Source of the DNA: Bodo saltans
Taxonomy: Eukaryota > Euglenozoa > Kinetoplastea > Eubodonida > Bodonidae
NCBI GenBank assembly: GCA_001460835.1
Contig: CYKH01000238.1
Coordinates: 12,053-76,052, forward strand
Direction of reading: 5' to 3'
Length of the DNA: 64,000 nucleotides
Shown: positions 16,279 through 25,025 of the stretch, in pieces
How the letters are laid out: each line of letters opens with the position of its first letter
Position numbering within the stretch: position 1 is the first letter of the stretch
Made by a program: the position numbers and the translations under genes
The notes under the pieces: model-generated
Database searches by the model: none
The model's input: only the letters and a program-made list of their open reading frames with translations
Told to the model about the DNA's origin: nothing

Positions 16279-18162
16279 ATGGAGGTCACACTCCGATGGC
16301 TTGCAGGGCAGAAAGACACTCCTTCGTTCGTTCCTCAATGGAACGAAAACATCACAAGCATTCTTGATGCGCCGCTGCCGAAGTCTTTGCGCGACGATGC
16401 GTCACCGCCGCAGTCCAGACGAGCGGATTCTTTTGCCGGAGGTCGATCCACTCGTGAGGGGTCCAGGACGCCGACCATCACAATGCAGCGTGGCCCTACC
16501 ATCCATGACACGTTGATCGAGAAGGGCAAAATGATGGCGATGCGGAGGGAAGCACTGCAGGAAAGGGCCTTAGACGAAGAGATCAAGACCCTAAAGGGTA
16601 CCCCTAGTATTTCTGCAGAGGCACAAAAAATACCGATGCGGACGGAGCCCATTGAGTCGCGTCTGCTTCGTAAAGCCGAGGAGGCCAACACTAGGCAAAT
16701 ATACGAAACAGAGGTACGCAAGCAGCAGCTGTTAAAGGCAATGCAAACGACTGCACCCTTTAAGCCAAATATTTCTAGTCGTGGAAAGCGTGCTGAGGCC
16801 AAAGTGACGACCGCAGACTACCACAAGAATTGGCACAGGCGGCGAGAGCAGCGATTGGAATCTCGCAGGACAGAACTTTTGATATCAGAAATGGCCGAAC
16901 TTCGTGATGGTCCAGATATTAATGCACGGTCAACGAAGCTAGCCGCTGCAAAGCGTGAAAAGGAAGGTTTGGCGGGCATGTCCCACATTGAGGCGATGCT
17001 CGAACGTGATCGACTGACGAAGCTTGCTGCATGGGAGCGGAGTCAGAAAGAGCTTGAGGCCATGGCTAACCCGCAGATCACAGTGTACGCCGCTACGTTG
17101 CCGCGTGATGCACCAGCTGCGGAGCGTCTGTATCTCCACAGCTTCGAAGCGCAAGAGCGGAGAACTCAACTAGCAAAGGACTACGAGGCAAGTGTTATGG
17201 CCCGCTCCTACTCTCCCCGAATCAGTAAGCTAGCAGCCAACACTCCTCGAACTTACAAAGTTGAAGATGAGATCATGCAGCGCCACGCTGAGTCCCAAGC
17301 GATCCTTGAAGAAAAGCGACGGATGCAGTACGAGCGTGAGGTGGGATGTCATCAGCCAGCAATCAACCCAGTGAGCGACGCGATTGCTGCCCGCCTGCCC
17401 AGTACTGCTAAGGAACGTCTGTTCCAAGCACGCACGTTCGTTGACCCTGCCTCTCAACATTTTTCTCCCTCGGTCAGTCGTGCCAGATCAACGAGTGTTG
17501 CTACGGTTTCGTCGATGGCTGCAACAGAGCGGGCAGAGGCTTTGAACAAGTACGAAGAGCGACGCGAATCTAACTTGCAAAAACTGAGGAAAGAGAAGGC
17601 CGAGAGAGAAATGGAAGAATGCACGTTCGCCCCCACAACGAATCGCAACGTCCACACATCTGGCAGCGTCGTAGAGCGCAACGACCAGTGGATGGTAAGG
17701 CGTGACATGAAGCTACAAGAGCAACGAAGAGCGTTGGGATCTGCCGAGGTCAAGGACTGCACATTTGTTCCAACACGTGAGGTAGACACAGCGGGGCGCA
17801 GTGGATCTGTGCCGGATGGTGCCGCCACTATTTACGGCGGTGATGGGAAGCCATGGGGGTCTCATGAGTTTGTTCAGAGGATGGAAGAAGCACGACGGGT
17901 CCGCCAAGAGAAGAGTGAGCGCCAAACGCACAAGCCATCCACAAACTGGAAACCGACAGTCACTCAACCAGTTGAGTTCCAGCTTGGTCGCTCGACTCCT
18001 GTTCGCAGCCTCCAGCGGCCATCAGGCGTAGGTATTGCAGTTGAAGTGGCTCACGACACTGACGCATACCTCTACAGATCAGAATCCACTGCCACCGATA
18101 AAAGTAATGGTTTCCTTTACCAAGGTGCCGGCGGCATCGTACCCCCATCGTTGTGGCGTTAG
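16279..18162 (+). CDS. Charged helical protein with repeated F-x-P-x motifs, unknown function
   Basis: 627 residues, rich in Arg, Glu, Ala and Ser, largely predicted helical and coiled coil with no domain I can name. A short motif recurs between helical segments: PFKPNIS, SYSPRIS, HQPAINP, HFSPSVS, CTFAPTT and CTFVPTR. The same kind of motif occurs in the genes at 18342-19580 (PFTPRI) and 34145-35935 (LTFRPEV, CTFKPEI). Such spaced motifs with flanking charged helices suggest an extended protein of the cortical or flagellar cytoskeleton, which is inference. The start at 16279 is set by the pyrimidine tract upstream. Confidence 0.8.
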   Translation: MEVTLRWLAGQKDTPSFVPQWNENITSILDAPLPKSLRDDASPPQSRRADSFAGGRSTREGSRTPTITMQRGPTIHDTLIEKGKMMAMRREALQERALDEEIKTLKGTPSISAEAQKIPMRTEPIESRLLRKAEEANTRQIYETEVRKQQLLKAMQTTAPFKPNISSRGKRAEAKVTTADYHKNWHRRREQRLESRRTELLISEMAELRDGPDINARSTKLAAAKREKEGLAGMSHIEAMLERDRLTKLAAWERSQKELEAMANPQITVYAATLPRDAPAAERLYLHSFEAQERRTQLAKDYEASVMARSYSPRISKLAANTPRTYKVEDEIMQRHAESQAILEEKRRMQYEREVGCHQPAINPVSDAIAARLPSTAKERLFQARTFVDPASQHFSPSVSRARSTSVATVSSMAATERAEALNKYEERRESNLQKLRKEKAEREMEECTFAPTTNRNVHTSGSVVERNDQWMVRRDMKLQEQRRALGSAEVKDCTFVPTREVDTAGRSGSVPDGAATIYGGDGKPWGSHEFVQRMEEARRVRQEKSERQTHKPSTNWKPTVTQPVEFQLGRSTPVRSLQRPSGVGIAVEVAHDTDAYLYRSESTATDKSNGFLYQGAGGIVPPSLWR

Positions 18163-18341
18163 ACACACACTCATTTGTTGTTGTATTTTACAGTTATTAG
18201 ACATACACTACACAGTACATTAGATCATGGTTTCTCAATCTTTGCAACCAGAGACAACTATGTGATATTCTGTCATATTTGTTGTGTTTTCATATGAAAA
18301 TTATCTCGGATTGTCTCTCACTGGTAGAAACTTGTCTTTCA

Positions 18342-19580
18342 ATGTCGATCACCTCTCAGCAGTCAGCGTGGAGGGCCTCCACACCACCGAGGACATCATC
18401 TCCGCGTCACATTGACATTTCGAGGTTGTATTACGACGAGCAGGCCACTATGGTTCGACGTGAGCGAGCATCGTCAACGAGTTCTGCTCATCGCGCGATA
18501 GCTCCGTTTACCCCGCGCATTAACGACGATGCAGTGTCACGCTCTTCGCGTTCTGGCGATGTCTTTAGCACTTTATACGAAATGGGTATGGATAAAAAGA
18601 GGCAAACGTTGGAGACCGCTAGAATGAGTGCACTGATCGAGCACGACAAAATGTGGGCATCTTATCGGTCCTCGCCTTCTCGTGATAGCAATCGTCAACC
18701 TTGGGATAATGCGTGCGAAAAGGTTGGCAGCGCACACGCCCCTCGCTCCGCGACCCCAACCCGCTCGGCATGGTCTACGCGATCCGTCTCAGAACAAAGA
18801 AAGCACGACCAGGTAAGGCGCCAAGGAATGTTGAAGACGAATGAACCCGCTCCAAGCATCTTGCGCTCTACAAAGTCATCACTGAACAAAGTGTGGCCTG
18901 TAGCGAAGGAGAGCGAGGCGTCTAGCAGGACACCAAGCCGAGCAGCTACACCTGTAGGCTATCGACGAGACAATCTGACTAACACTTTTGAACGCCTTTC
19001 AAGGCCGAGGACTGCAGCCCGCCCACTGTTAGATTCGAAGAAAAGTGCTTCCGTCAAAAGCACACCAAAATCCTCCGTAGCTCCGGGTCATCCCACTGCT
19101 ACTCCGGCATCTACTGCTGCTCCGGCATTACTGAAGACTGCCAGCCCCTCGAACAAACCGCTGTACTTATCTACTAGTCACCACAATGAGCCAACAGAGG
19201 AGTCCCACGGCACGCCCAAGTTTGAAACTGAGCCATCTGGGTTTGATGTTGACGTTAACGAACCAACTGCTGAGCACCCTGCTCAACGTGCGACGCCGCT
19301 ACAAACTGCAGCATCTCCTGATCCTATGGCTGCGAAGCCAGTGCGAAGTGCAAACACTGCTGTGCGAAAGACACCAGCAGCAGAGACGGCGGCGTTGACT
19401 CGTGCCAACTCACGCCGCCGCGTCATCGACGATCTGAAAATTGATTCCGATGACGACTCGCCATTGGTACCCAAATCGAACGCTGCTGACAAGCAACAAA
19501 CCATTCAGCCCCCTGAAGGTGGCCGAGCTCGTGGTGCAAAGCCACTTAGTGCCATTGTGAAGCAATTAGAGTCTGTTTGA
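18342..19580 (+). CDS. Ser/Thr/Pro-rich protein of unknown function with one PFTPRI motif
   Basis: 412 residues from the ATG at 18342, which follows a pyrimidine-rich leader (TTGTCTCTCACTGGTAG and CTTGTCTTTC). The N-terminal 130 residues are basic and contain IAPFTPRIND, like the recurring motif of the preceding gene, then a short helix MGMDKKRQTLETARM. The rest is disordered, with many SRTPSRAATP-type sites, several being minimal S/T-P kinase sites, and a repeated TPASTAAPA stretch. The C-terminus carries an acidic DLKIDSDDDS patch. No enzyme signature is visible. A microtubule- or cortex-associated phosphoprotein is a guess from composition and from the shared motif. Confidence 0.72.
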   Translation: MSITSQQSAWRASTPPRTSSPRHIDISRLYYDEQATMVRRERASSTSSAHRAIAPFTPRINDDAVSRSSRSGDVFSTLYEMGMDKKRQTLETARMSALIEHDKMWASYRSSPSRDSNRQPWDNACEKVGSAHAPRSATPTRSAWSTRSVSEQRKHDQVRRQGMLKTNEPAPSILRSTKSSLNKVWPVAKESEASSRTPSRAATPVGYRRDNLTNTFERLSRPRTAARPLLDSKKSASVKSTPKSSVAPGHPTATPASTAAPALLKTASPSNKPLYLSTSHHNEPTEESHGTPKFETEPSGFDVDVNEPTAEHPAQRATPLQTAASPDPMAAKPVRSANTAVRKTPAAETAALTRANSRRRVIDDLKIDSDDDSPLVPKSNAADKQQTIQPPEGGRARGAKPLSAIVKQLESV

Positions 19581-19685
19581 TTGTGAAACTGTCAAGTGTT
19601 GAGGGTTGACCTGTTGTTGTGTTTTCGTAATTTGTCTCAGCAAACTGCTCACCTTGTCGTGTCGACACAAGATAAATAGGTAGTC

Positions 19686-20144
19686 ATGTCCCTGTCGGTG
19701 TTGGACTGGTCGCTCATTGGAGGCGGCTGCGTGCTTGTGATAGGTGCGGCGGTGCTCACATACTGTTGCTGCGTCCGGAAACGTAGGGCAAAGGACCCCA
19801 GTGGTGAGAATGCGGCGTTGATACAAAGCTCTGACTTCAATACTGATGTCAAGAATTCTTACTCAGAGTCATCTTCCGACTGGAGGTTCGGTGAGCTTGA
19901 CTACGCAGGGGTGAAGAGGATTGTACAATGGCTTGCCGATGTAAGGCAAGCACAATCCCGCAATGGCGGCGTCGACCCTATCGTTGAAGATGTTGTCATT
20001 GAACAGACGCTGCTAGGGCAGCAATATGATATCGGCTCACCCCCCCAGGGATACAGTCCGCGTGTTTCGGCTATAGGCTCCGACGACGGTGGCTTCCGTC
20101 GCCACGGGCGCGATCCTATTGAGCGCGACCCACTGCAAAGGTAG
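19686..20144 (+). CDS. Small single-pass membrane protein, unknown function
   Basis: 152 residues. Residues about 8-28 form one hydrophobic segment (SLIGGGCVLVIGAAVLTY) with a glycine-rich core, followed at once by CCC and a basic stop-transfer VRKRRAK. This predicts an N-out, C-in single-pass (type III) protein with likely palmitoylation at the Cys triplet. The cytosolic part of about 120 residues has an acidic start, a possible helix around residues 68-85 (YAGVKRIVQWLADVRQAQ) and a basic tail. No family recognised. It sits 105 bases after the previous gene. Confidence 0.7.
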   Translation: MSLSVLDWSLIGGGCVLVIGAAVLTYCCCVRKRRAKDPSGENAALIQSSDFNTDVKNSYSESSSDWRFGELDYAGVKRIVQWLADVRQAQSRNGGVDPIVEDVVIEQTLLGQQYDIGSPPQGYSPRVSAIGSDDGGFRRHGRDPIERDPLQR

Positions 20145-20344
20145 CAGGATTACTTGTTGCTCGCATTACTTCTGTTCGTTCGTCGCACTTTCAAGGCCCC
20201 TCATAGCCAGTTGCCGTAATATGTCCTTGTAATCTCTTCCACATTCACTGATCTTTGTTGTGCTGTAATGCCACTACTTGATGGTCTACCTGTGAACTTC
20301 TTCCTTGACCATTCGGATAGTACTTAGGCTTCTCCTGTGAGTTG

Positions 20345-20785
20345 ATGGCCCACATTGACATTGTCCTCGTTGAAGATAATGAGGAGGTGGACAGAGTCAC
20401 TGTCCGTGGCGACGCTGACTTCACAGAGCTGACTCCTTTTGGATCACTTCGCGACATCGTGGCGCAGGAGTTGAAGATTGCGAAGTCCATGCAGTTCTTC
20501 TGGCTAAGTACCAACAATCAACCCCTTGACATCGCCGATGACGTTCCGCTTGGGGAGGGTGGCGTTGAGCATGGTTGCACAATATTTGTGACGCAACGTG
20601 ATGCAGTACATAGTGAGAGAGTGTCTACGTCATCATCGCACAATACCAGCAGATCACGAGCGCCCGTCAAAAGCCCGGCAGTGCTACGACTCGAGCGCAT
20701 ATTATCCGAAATAGAGCCGTCGAAGGTTGCGAAGCGTGCAGACGAATTGATGCTTAAGTGGCAAACTATCAACGACGTTGTGTAG
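20345..20785 (+). CDS. Small protein with a possible ubiquitin-like N-terminal fold
   Basis: 146 residues from the first in-frame ATG. Residues 1-80 alternate beta-strand-like segments (HIDIVLVE, VDRVTVRG, GCTIFVTQRD) around a helix LRDIVAQELKIA, an order reminiscent of a ubiquitin beta-grasp, including a QPLDIADDVPLGEGGV stretch where ubiquitin has its 'L-DD-tL' region. This is a weak structural impression, not a homology claim. Residues 85-105 are Ser/Arg-rich, and the C-terminus forms one helix (LRLERILSEIEPSKVAKRAD). Confidence 0.65.
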   Translation: MAHIDIVLVEDNEEVDRVTVRGDADFTELTPFGSLRDIVAQELKIAKSMQFFWLSTNNQPLDIADDVPLGEGGVEHGCTIFVTQRDAVHSERVSTSSSHNTSRSRAPVKSPAVLRLERILSEIEPSKVAKRADELMLKWQTINDVV

Positions 20786-20915
20786 ATTAGTGAACGTCAT
20801 TCAAACGGAACGGAGGTACCTCATTCTTGTACGCATGAATTACATTTCGTGTTGTTTGTTGATTCTTACCCTCAAGGTTCTACAGTAGGAGAGCGAGAAA
20901 AAGTCGAACGAAATC

Positions 20916-23900
20916 ATGTCTGTACGCGTTGTAGATAGAAAATCGCTGTACAACCCCGACGTGGTAGGACCAGAGCTGCGGGAGACTTTGTGGTGGCCAA
21001 CCAACGGGATTGCGTGTAAGCTTGCTGCACAGGATGCCTCCCACGTCGAGCGAGAGCAATCCCAGTTTACGCTGTACGTTGCCGTCTGTGCCTTCGTCTC
21101 AATGATGCTGTTCCAGATAGGGTGGAGTGAACCGGCAGCACTAGGTGCCTGGTCCGGCGGCTGCACGCTTACGTTGATGATTGCGTATGTGGTGGGAGCT
21201 GCCAAAGAGTCACCTGCCCCCCTGCGTTGGTGGGTTGTGATCCTTACTGCAATATTCCCCTTCGTCAACTTCCTTGCAACAGGATGCAGACCGGTAGAAT
21301 ATCAAGGAGGACGATACTACGTCATGCTCCTTTTCGGCGTCGCGCCATTGATAGGGATGGGTGCCACCACTTCCACGATGTGGGCCGTCAGTGCAACCAA
21401 CGCAGCCTTGTACGTTGCCGTGTCTGTTCTTGAGGGCGTCGAGGTAAGCTGCTACGATGCGTCCTCGTCCTCGGTGAACGGCATTGTCGTGGTGCTGCTA
21501 CAGCTCGTGTTACCTGCTATGCTTCTTTGCACAATCATCTTAAACGTCGCTCGCAATGCCGCCCTAGCAGAGCATAAGCTAGGGGAAAGTGAGCTGTTTG
21601 CGAAAGCATGCGTTCGACATGCCCTTCAGGGTGATGTAGATGCACTGGTCAAAGCAGTCCAAGCATTTGACGACACAGCAACGCTACTGCCCTCAATGAG
21701 CGACGATGCTCTTTCTGTGGTGATTGACTTGCTTCAAAAGACGGCCAAAGGTGTCGAAGAGGCTCGCGCGAAAAAGCCCGGGTCGCGCAGCCCTGGTTCT
21801 CAGACAGGCCTCTTGAATGTTCCTGCCACCAATAACTCAGCCTCAAGCGATGACGAAGGCGCGAGTTCAGGTCGACGCCGTCGGTCGTCTGCGCGACTTT
21901 TATCGCTGGAGCCCAACACTACTGTCCTCCCACCGTTTCCAGTCCCAGAGAAGGGCCTTATGGTGCTATCAGCCTTGTGCCTGCCAAACGCGCGTAAGTA
22001 CGTCGATCACCCCAACGCAAATGTTGATTTGGCAAAGCTGTTTATGACCGAATTCGTCGATAACTGTCGCAGCGCCGCAGGACGTTACGGGGGCGTGGTG
22101 TGCTTTTCAAGTTTCGAGACCATCTACGCGAAGTTCCCTGATGTGCAAAGTGCGGTAGCTGCATGTGTCTGCCTACAAGATTACATGAAGAAGGTCCGAG
22201 GCCACCATCCCGATGTTGCTGTTCGTGATACACGGGTACTTTACCCATTTTGTATTGTGCTGCAGTCGCACGCCATGTTTGGAACCTACGGCACTGGGTT
22301 GCAGGTCCAAACTTCAACGGTGGGCTTTGCTGATAGTGAGGCAGTCTTCCAAAGAATTCTCGATATGAGACAGACAAACTCGGCCTTCCACAAAACAGGA
22401 ATCGTGGTCCCATCGTCAATGGTCGCTGCTCTGAAAGCAAACTTCACCCTTGCGGACACGAGCAACTCCGAGCTGATGGAGGTCATGAAGAGCCGCCAGG
22501 AAGATGCAGAAGGGCTTCCCATTGTTGCCCCAACCGGAGATGCTGTTCTTGTTCACATCCCTCAGTTCGCACTCCCCAACTTGCAGCACTCAATGTCCTC
22601 ATCCCTACGCAACGAAGTATCGATGGGCAGCAGTATTCTGGGAGGTGAGAAACGAACGCCCGTGCACCGCTCGTCTAAGGTCGAGCTCCCCCCTGAGGCC
22701 CTCATTGCATGGGATACGTACGATCGTGACGGGAGTGGCACCCTCGATCTGGATGAAGTCCGTGCAGTGTTCCAAGGGCTAGGCTACAAAATGACCGAGG
22801 AGGACCTTCAGAAATTCTTCATTGATGCCGACAAGGATGGCAGCGGGTCAATCTCGAAATCGGAGTTCGCGGCCGCGTTTTCCAGCCCCAACGTTGGCGG
22901 CGCTGCTGTGATGGACCGTATTGGCAAGGCTGGCATGATTATTGCAAAGAGTCGTGGAGGTGATGCGATGGCCACTGTCCTTGAATCGTGGCAAAAGTAC
23001 GACAAGGACTCCTCCGGCTCACTGGATTACACAGAGCTTGCGCTCCTCCTTGCTGACCTTGGAATGGCGCAGTCGCAGGTAGAACTGGATTGGCTAGTAC
23101 GAAAGCTTGATCGAGATAATTCAGGGTTTGTTGATTTTGAAGAGTTTTCACGCCTATTCACCAACGACAACGTGACACGCCAAGTTGCTGCGAAGGCTCG
23201 AAGCCAAGTTGTCACCCGCGTGGTGAACAACAAAAGCTCTGGTGTCGTGTTCTCTAACGCAGATCAACTGCTGCGCGATAGCCGTGTGGAGTTGGCGGCC
23301 GTTGTCGAGAAGTACTTGACGTTTCCCTTCTTCCTCTACGTCGCTTACAACTGTGGTGCCATTACATTCAACATAGCCGTTGGGACACAGCGCGAGCCTG
23401 AAACTACCGCCAATATTGCCGTCGACCTTGTGCTTGATATTTTCCTCGTCTTCTGGGTGTTCCTGAAGTACATGTACTTGCCAAGAGAGGACAAAGGTCA
23501 AATTGCGTTCCACCGCATGGACGTGATTAAGCACTCCTTGAAGACGATTGATTTCTATTTTGACATGATCGCCATCATCCCCCTGGACTTTATTTACATC
23601 GGGTTGGGCACACCGGCTAATGGAGGTGTGATTGCGTTTTACCGATGCAACAAGCTCCTGTTGTACTGGTACTGCGATGAGTGCTACAAGACGATCACCA
23701 AGAGTATGGCCCCAGCGTTGGTTCGTGGTGCCAACGCAATGGTGTACTTCTTAAGCTTTGCGCACTTGTTTGCTTGCTTCCTGATTGGCCTTGCTCGATC
23801 GGTGGGTGAGAATGGGGACGGTATGAGCGACCTCATTGGATACGATTCTATCCTGTCCAACGAGGTGCGCACGTATCCGGTAGCTTTGTACTGGGCCATT

Positions 23901-24866
23901 ATTACTCTTGTTGGACAGAACCGAAGCAGCATCTTGCCTGAATTGGACTCTGAACTGGCACTTCTATTCGTGGCCATGCTGGTGGGCCTACCGATGTATG
24001 CAGTCGTACTTGGTACTATTGCGCAGGCAGTGCGCGTCGATGATAGCTACACCAAGTTCCTAGACAAGATTGATAACCTTCGCAGCTACTTCCAGTACAC
24101 GCGTCTTCCTGAGAACATCGAGAATGAATGCATTGCATATTACCGGCACCTGTACTTCACCACTGGGTCGCTCGATATCACGGAGAATCCCCTTGAAGAC
24201 CTTCCGGCTGAGTTATCGATCCAAGTGGTCATTCAGATCGGTCAAGAGATGCTGCGTAAGGTGCCCATCTTTCAGGACGCCAGTAGAAATAGTGAGTTCG
24301 TCCATGAGTTGACCACCAAACTTGTGCCTGAGGTGATTCCCCCACTAACAACAGTGATGAGGAAGGGAGAGCGCGGAACGAACATGTATTTTATTACCTT
24401 CGGTGACTTCAACATCTTAGCTGACAACGGCATGGCGGTGTTTGCTCTTAAGAAAGGTAATTTCTTTGGAGAAATTGCGCTGCTGCACAACGTGAAGCGT
24501 ACCGCAACGATTCAATCTTTCGGCAAGTTTGCAAACGTTCTGTCCTTGGACAAAAAGGATTTCGATGAAGTGACGCTGACATTCCCAGATTGTTTGTCTC
24601 AAGTGTACAAGGCTGCTGAGGATCGTATCAAGCAAATCTTGGAGCGTGAAGAAGAAGAGGCTCGCCAAGCGAAAGAGAAGCGAAAACAAGAGCGTGAGGC
24701 GAAGAGAAGAGAGTCTGTTCTCAGTGGAGCTGGCACCAAAAGTTCGTCAAGTGACGAGGAGTCCACGCATGGACCGCGGAGGGGCTCCAGTGGTTTAGCA
24801 AGCAACTTGAATAAATCGAACAGCAACAGAGGAAAGCAGCTGCGCACATCGGTCGTGGGATCTTGA
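20916..24866 (+). CDS. Cyclic-nucleotide-gated-type channel with cyclase-like and EF-hand domains
   Basis: 1316 residues. In order: about six hydrophobic segments (52-215); a degenerate class III nucleotide-cyclase homology domain (about 345-520) in which the metal-binding Asp positions are not conserved; four EF-hands (about 597-749; loops DRDGSGTLDLDE, DADKDGSGSISKSE, DKDSSGSLDYTE, DRDNSGFVDFEE); a six-segment channel (about 795-1045); a C-linker; a cNMP-binding domain (about 1115-1229) with the phosphate-binding cassette FFGEIALLHNVKRTATI; and a charged coiled tail. The pore region reads TLVGQNRSS, not GYGD, so K+ selectivity is unlikely. The plan suggests a cation channel gated jointly by Ca2+ and cyclic nucleotides, perhaps in the flagellar membrane. 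Two cyclic-nucleotide phosphodiesterase genes follow directly. Confidence 0.9.
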   Translation: MSVRVVDRKSLYNPDVVGPELRETLWWPTNGIACKLAAQDASHVEREQSQFTLYVAVCAFVSMMLFQIGWSEPAALGAWSGGCTLTLMIAYVVGAAKESPAPLRWWVVILTAIFPFVNFLATGCRPVEYQGGRYYVMLLFGVAPLIGMGATTSTMWAVSATNAALYVAVSVLEGVEVSCYDASSSSVNGIVVVLLQLVLPAMLLCTIILNVARNAALAEHKLGESELFAKACVRHALQGDVDALVKAVQAFDDTATLLPSMSDDALSVVIDLLQKTAKGVEEARAKKPGSRSPGSQTGLLNVPATNNSASSDDEGASSGRRRRSSARLLSLEPNTTVLPPFPVPEKGLMVLSALCLPNARKYVDHPNANVDLAKLFMTEFVDNCRSAAGRYGGVVCFSSFETIYAKFPDVQSAVAACVCLQDYMKKVRGHHPDVAVRDTRVLYPFCIVLQSHAMFGTYGTGLQVQTSTVGFADSEAVFQRILDMRQTNSAFHKTGIVVPSSMVAALKANFTLADTSNSELMEVMKSRQEDAEGLPIVAPTGDAVLVHIPQFALPNLQHSMSSSLRNEVSMGSSILGGEKRTPVHRSSKVELPPEALIAWDTYDRDGSGTLDLDEVRAVFQGLGYKMTEEDLQKFFIDADKDGSGSISKSEFAAAFSSPNVGGAAVMDRIGKAGMIIAKSRGGDAMATVLESWQKYDKDSSGSLDYTELALLLADLGMAQSQVELDWLVRKLDRDNSGFVDFEEFSRLFTNDNVTRQVAAKARSQVVTRVVNNKSSGVVFSNADQLLRDSRVELAAVVEKYLTFPFFLYVAYNCGAITFNIAVGTQREPETTANIAVDLVLDIFLVFWVFLKYMYLPREDKGQIAFHRMDVIKHSLKTIDFYFDMIAIIPLDFIYIGLGTPANGGVIAFYRCNKLLLYWYCDECYKTITKSMAPALVRGANAMVYFLSFAHLFACFLIGLARSVGENGDGMSDLIGYDSILSNEVRTYPVALYWAIITLVGQNRSSILPELDSELALLFVAMLVGLPMYAVVLGTIAQAVRVDDSYTKFLDKIDNLRSYFQYTRLPENIENECIAYYRHLYFTTGSLDITENPLEDLPAELSIQVVIQIGQEMLRKVPIFQDASRNSEFVHELTTKLVPEVIPPLTTVMRKGERGTNMYFITFGDFNILADNGMAVFALKKGNFFGEIALLHNVKRTATIQSFGKFANVLSLDKKDFDEVTLTFPDCLSQVYKAAEDRIKQILEREEEEARQAKEKRKQEREAKRRESVLSGAGTKSSSSDEESTHGPRRGSSGLASNLNKSNSNRGKQLRTSVVGS

Positions 24867-25025
24867 CGCTTTCCTGTTTCTTTATATTGTAGAGCTCCCA
24901 TGATACCACTTCTCTCATGTTACACACATGCCTGCAATCGGGTTAATGCCAATCATGTCCCCTAACATTTCAATTGTTTTTGTGTATTTTCCCCCACGTA
25001 GTTATCCGTAGAACATTCGAACGCA

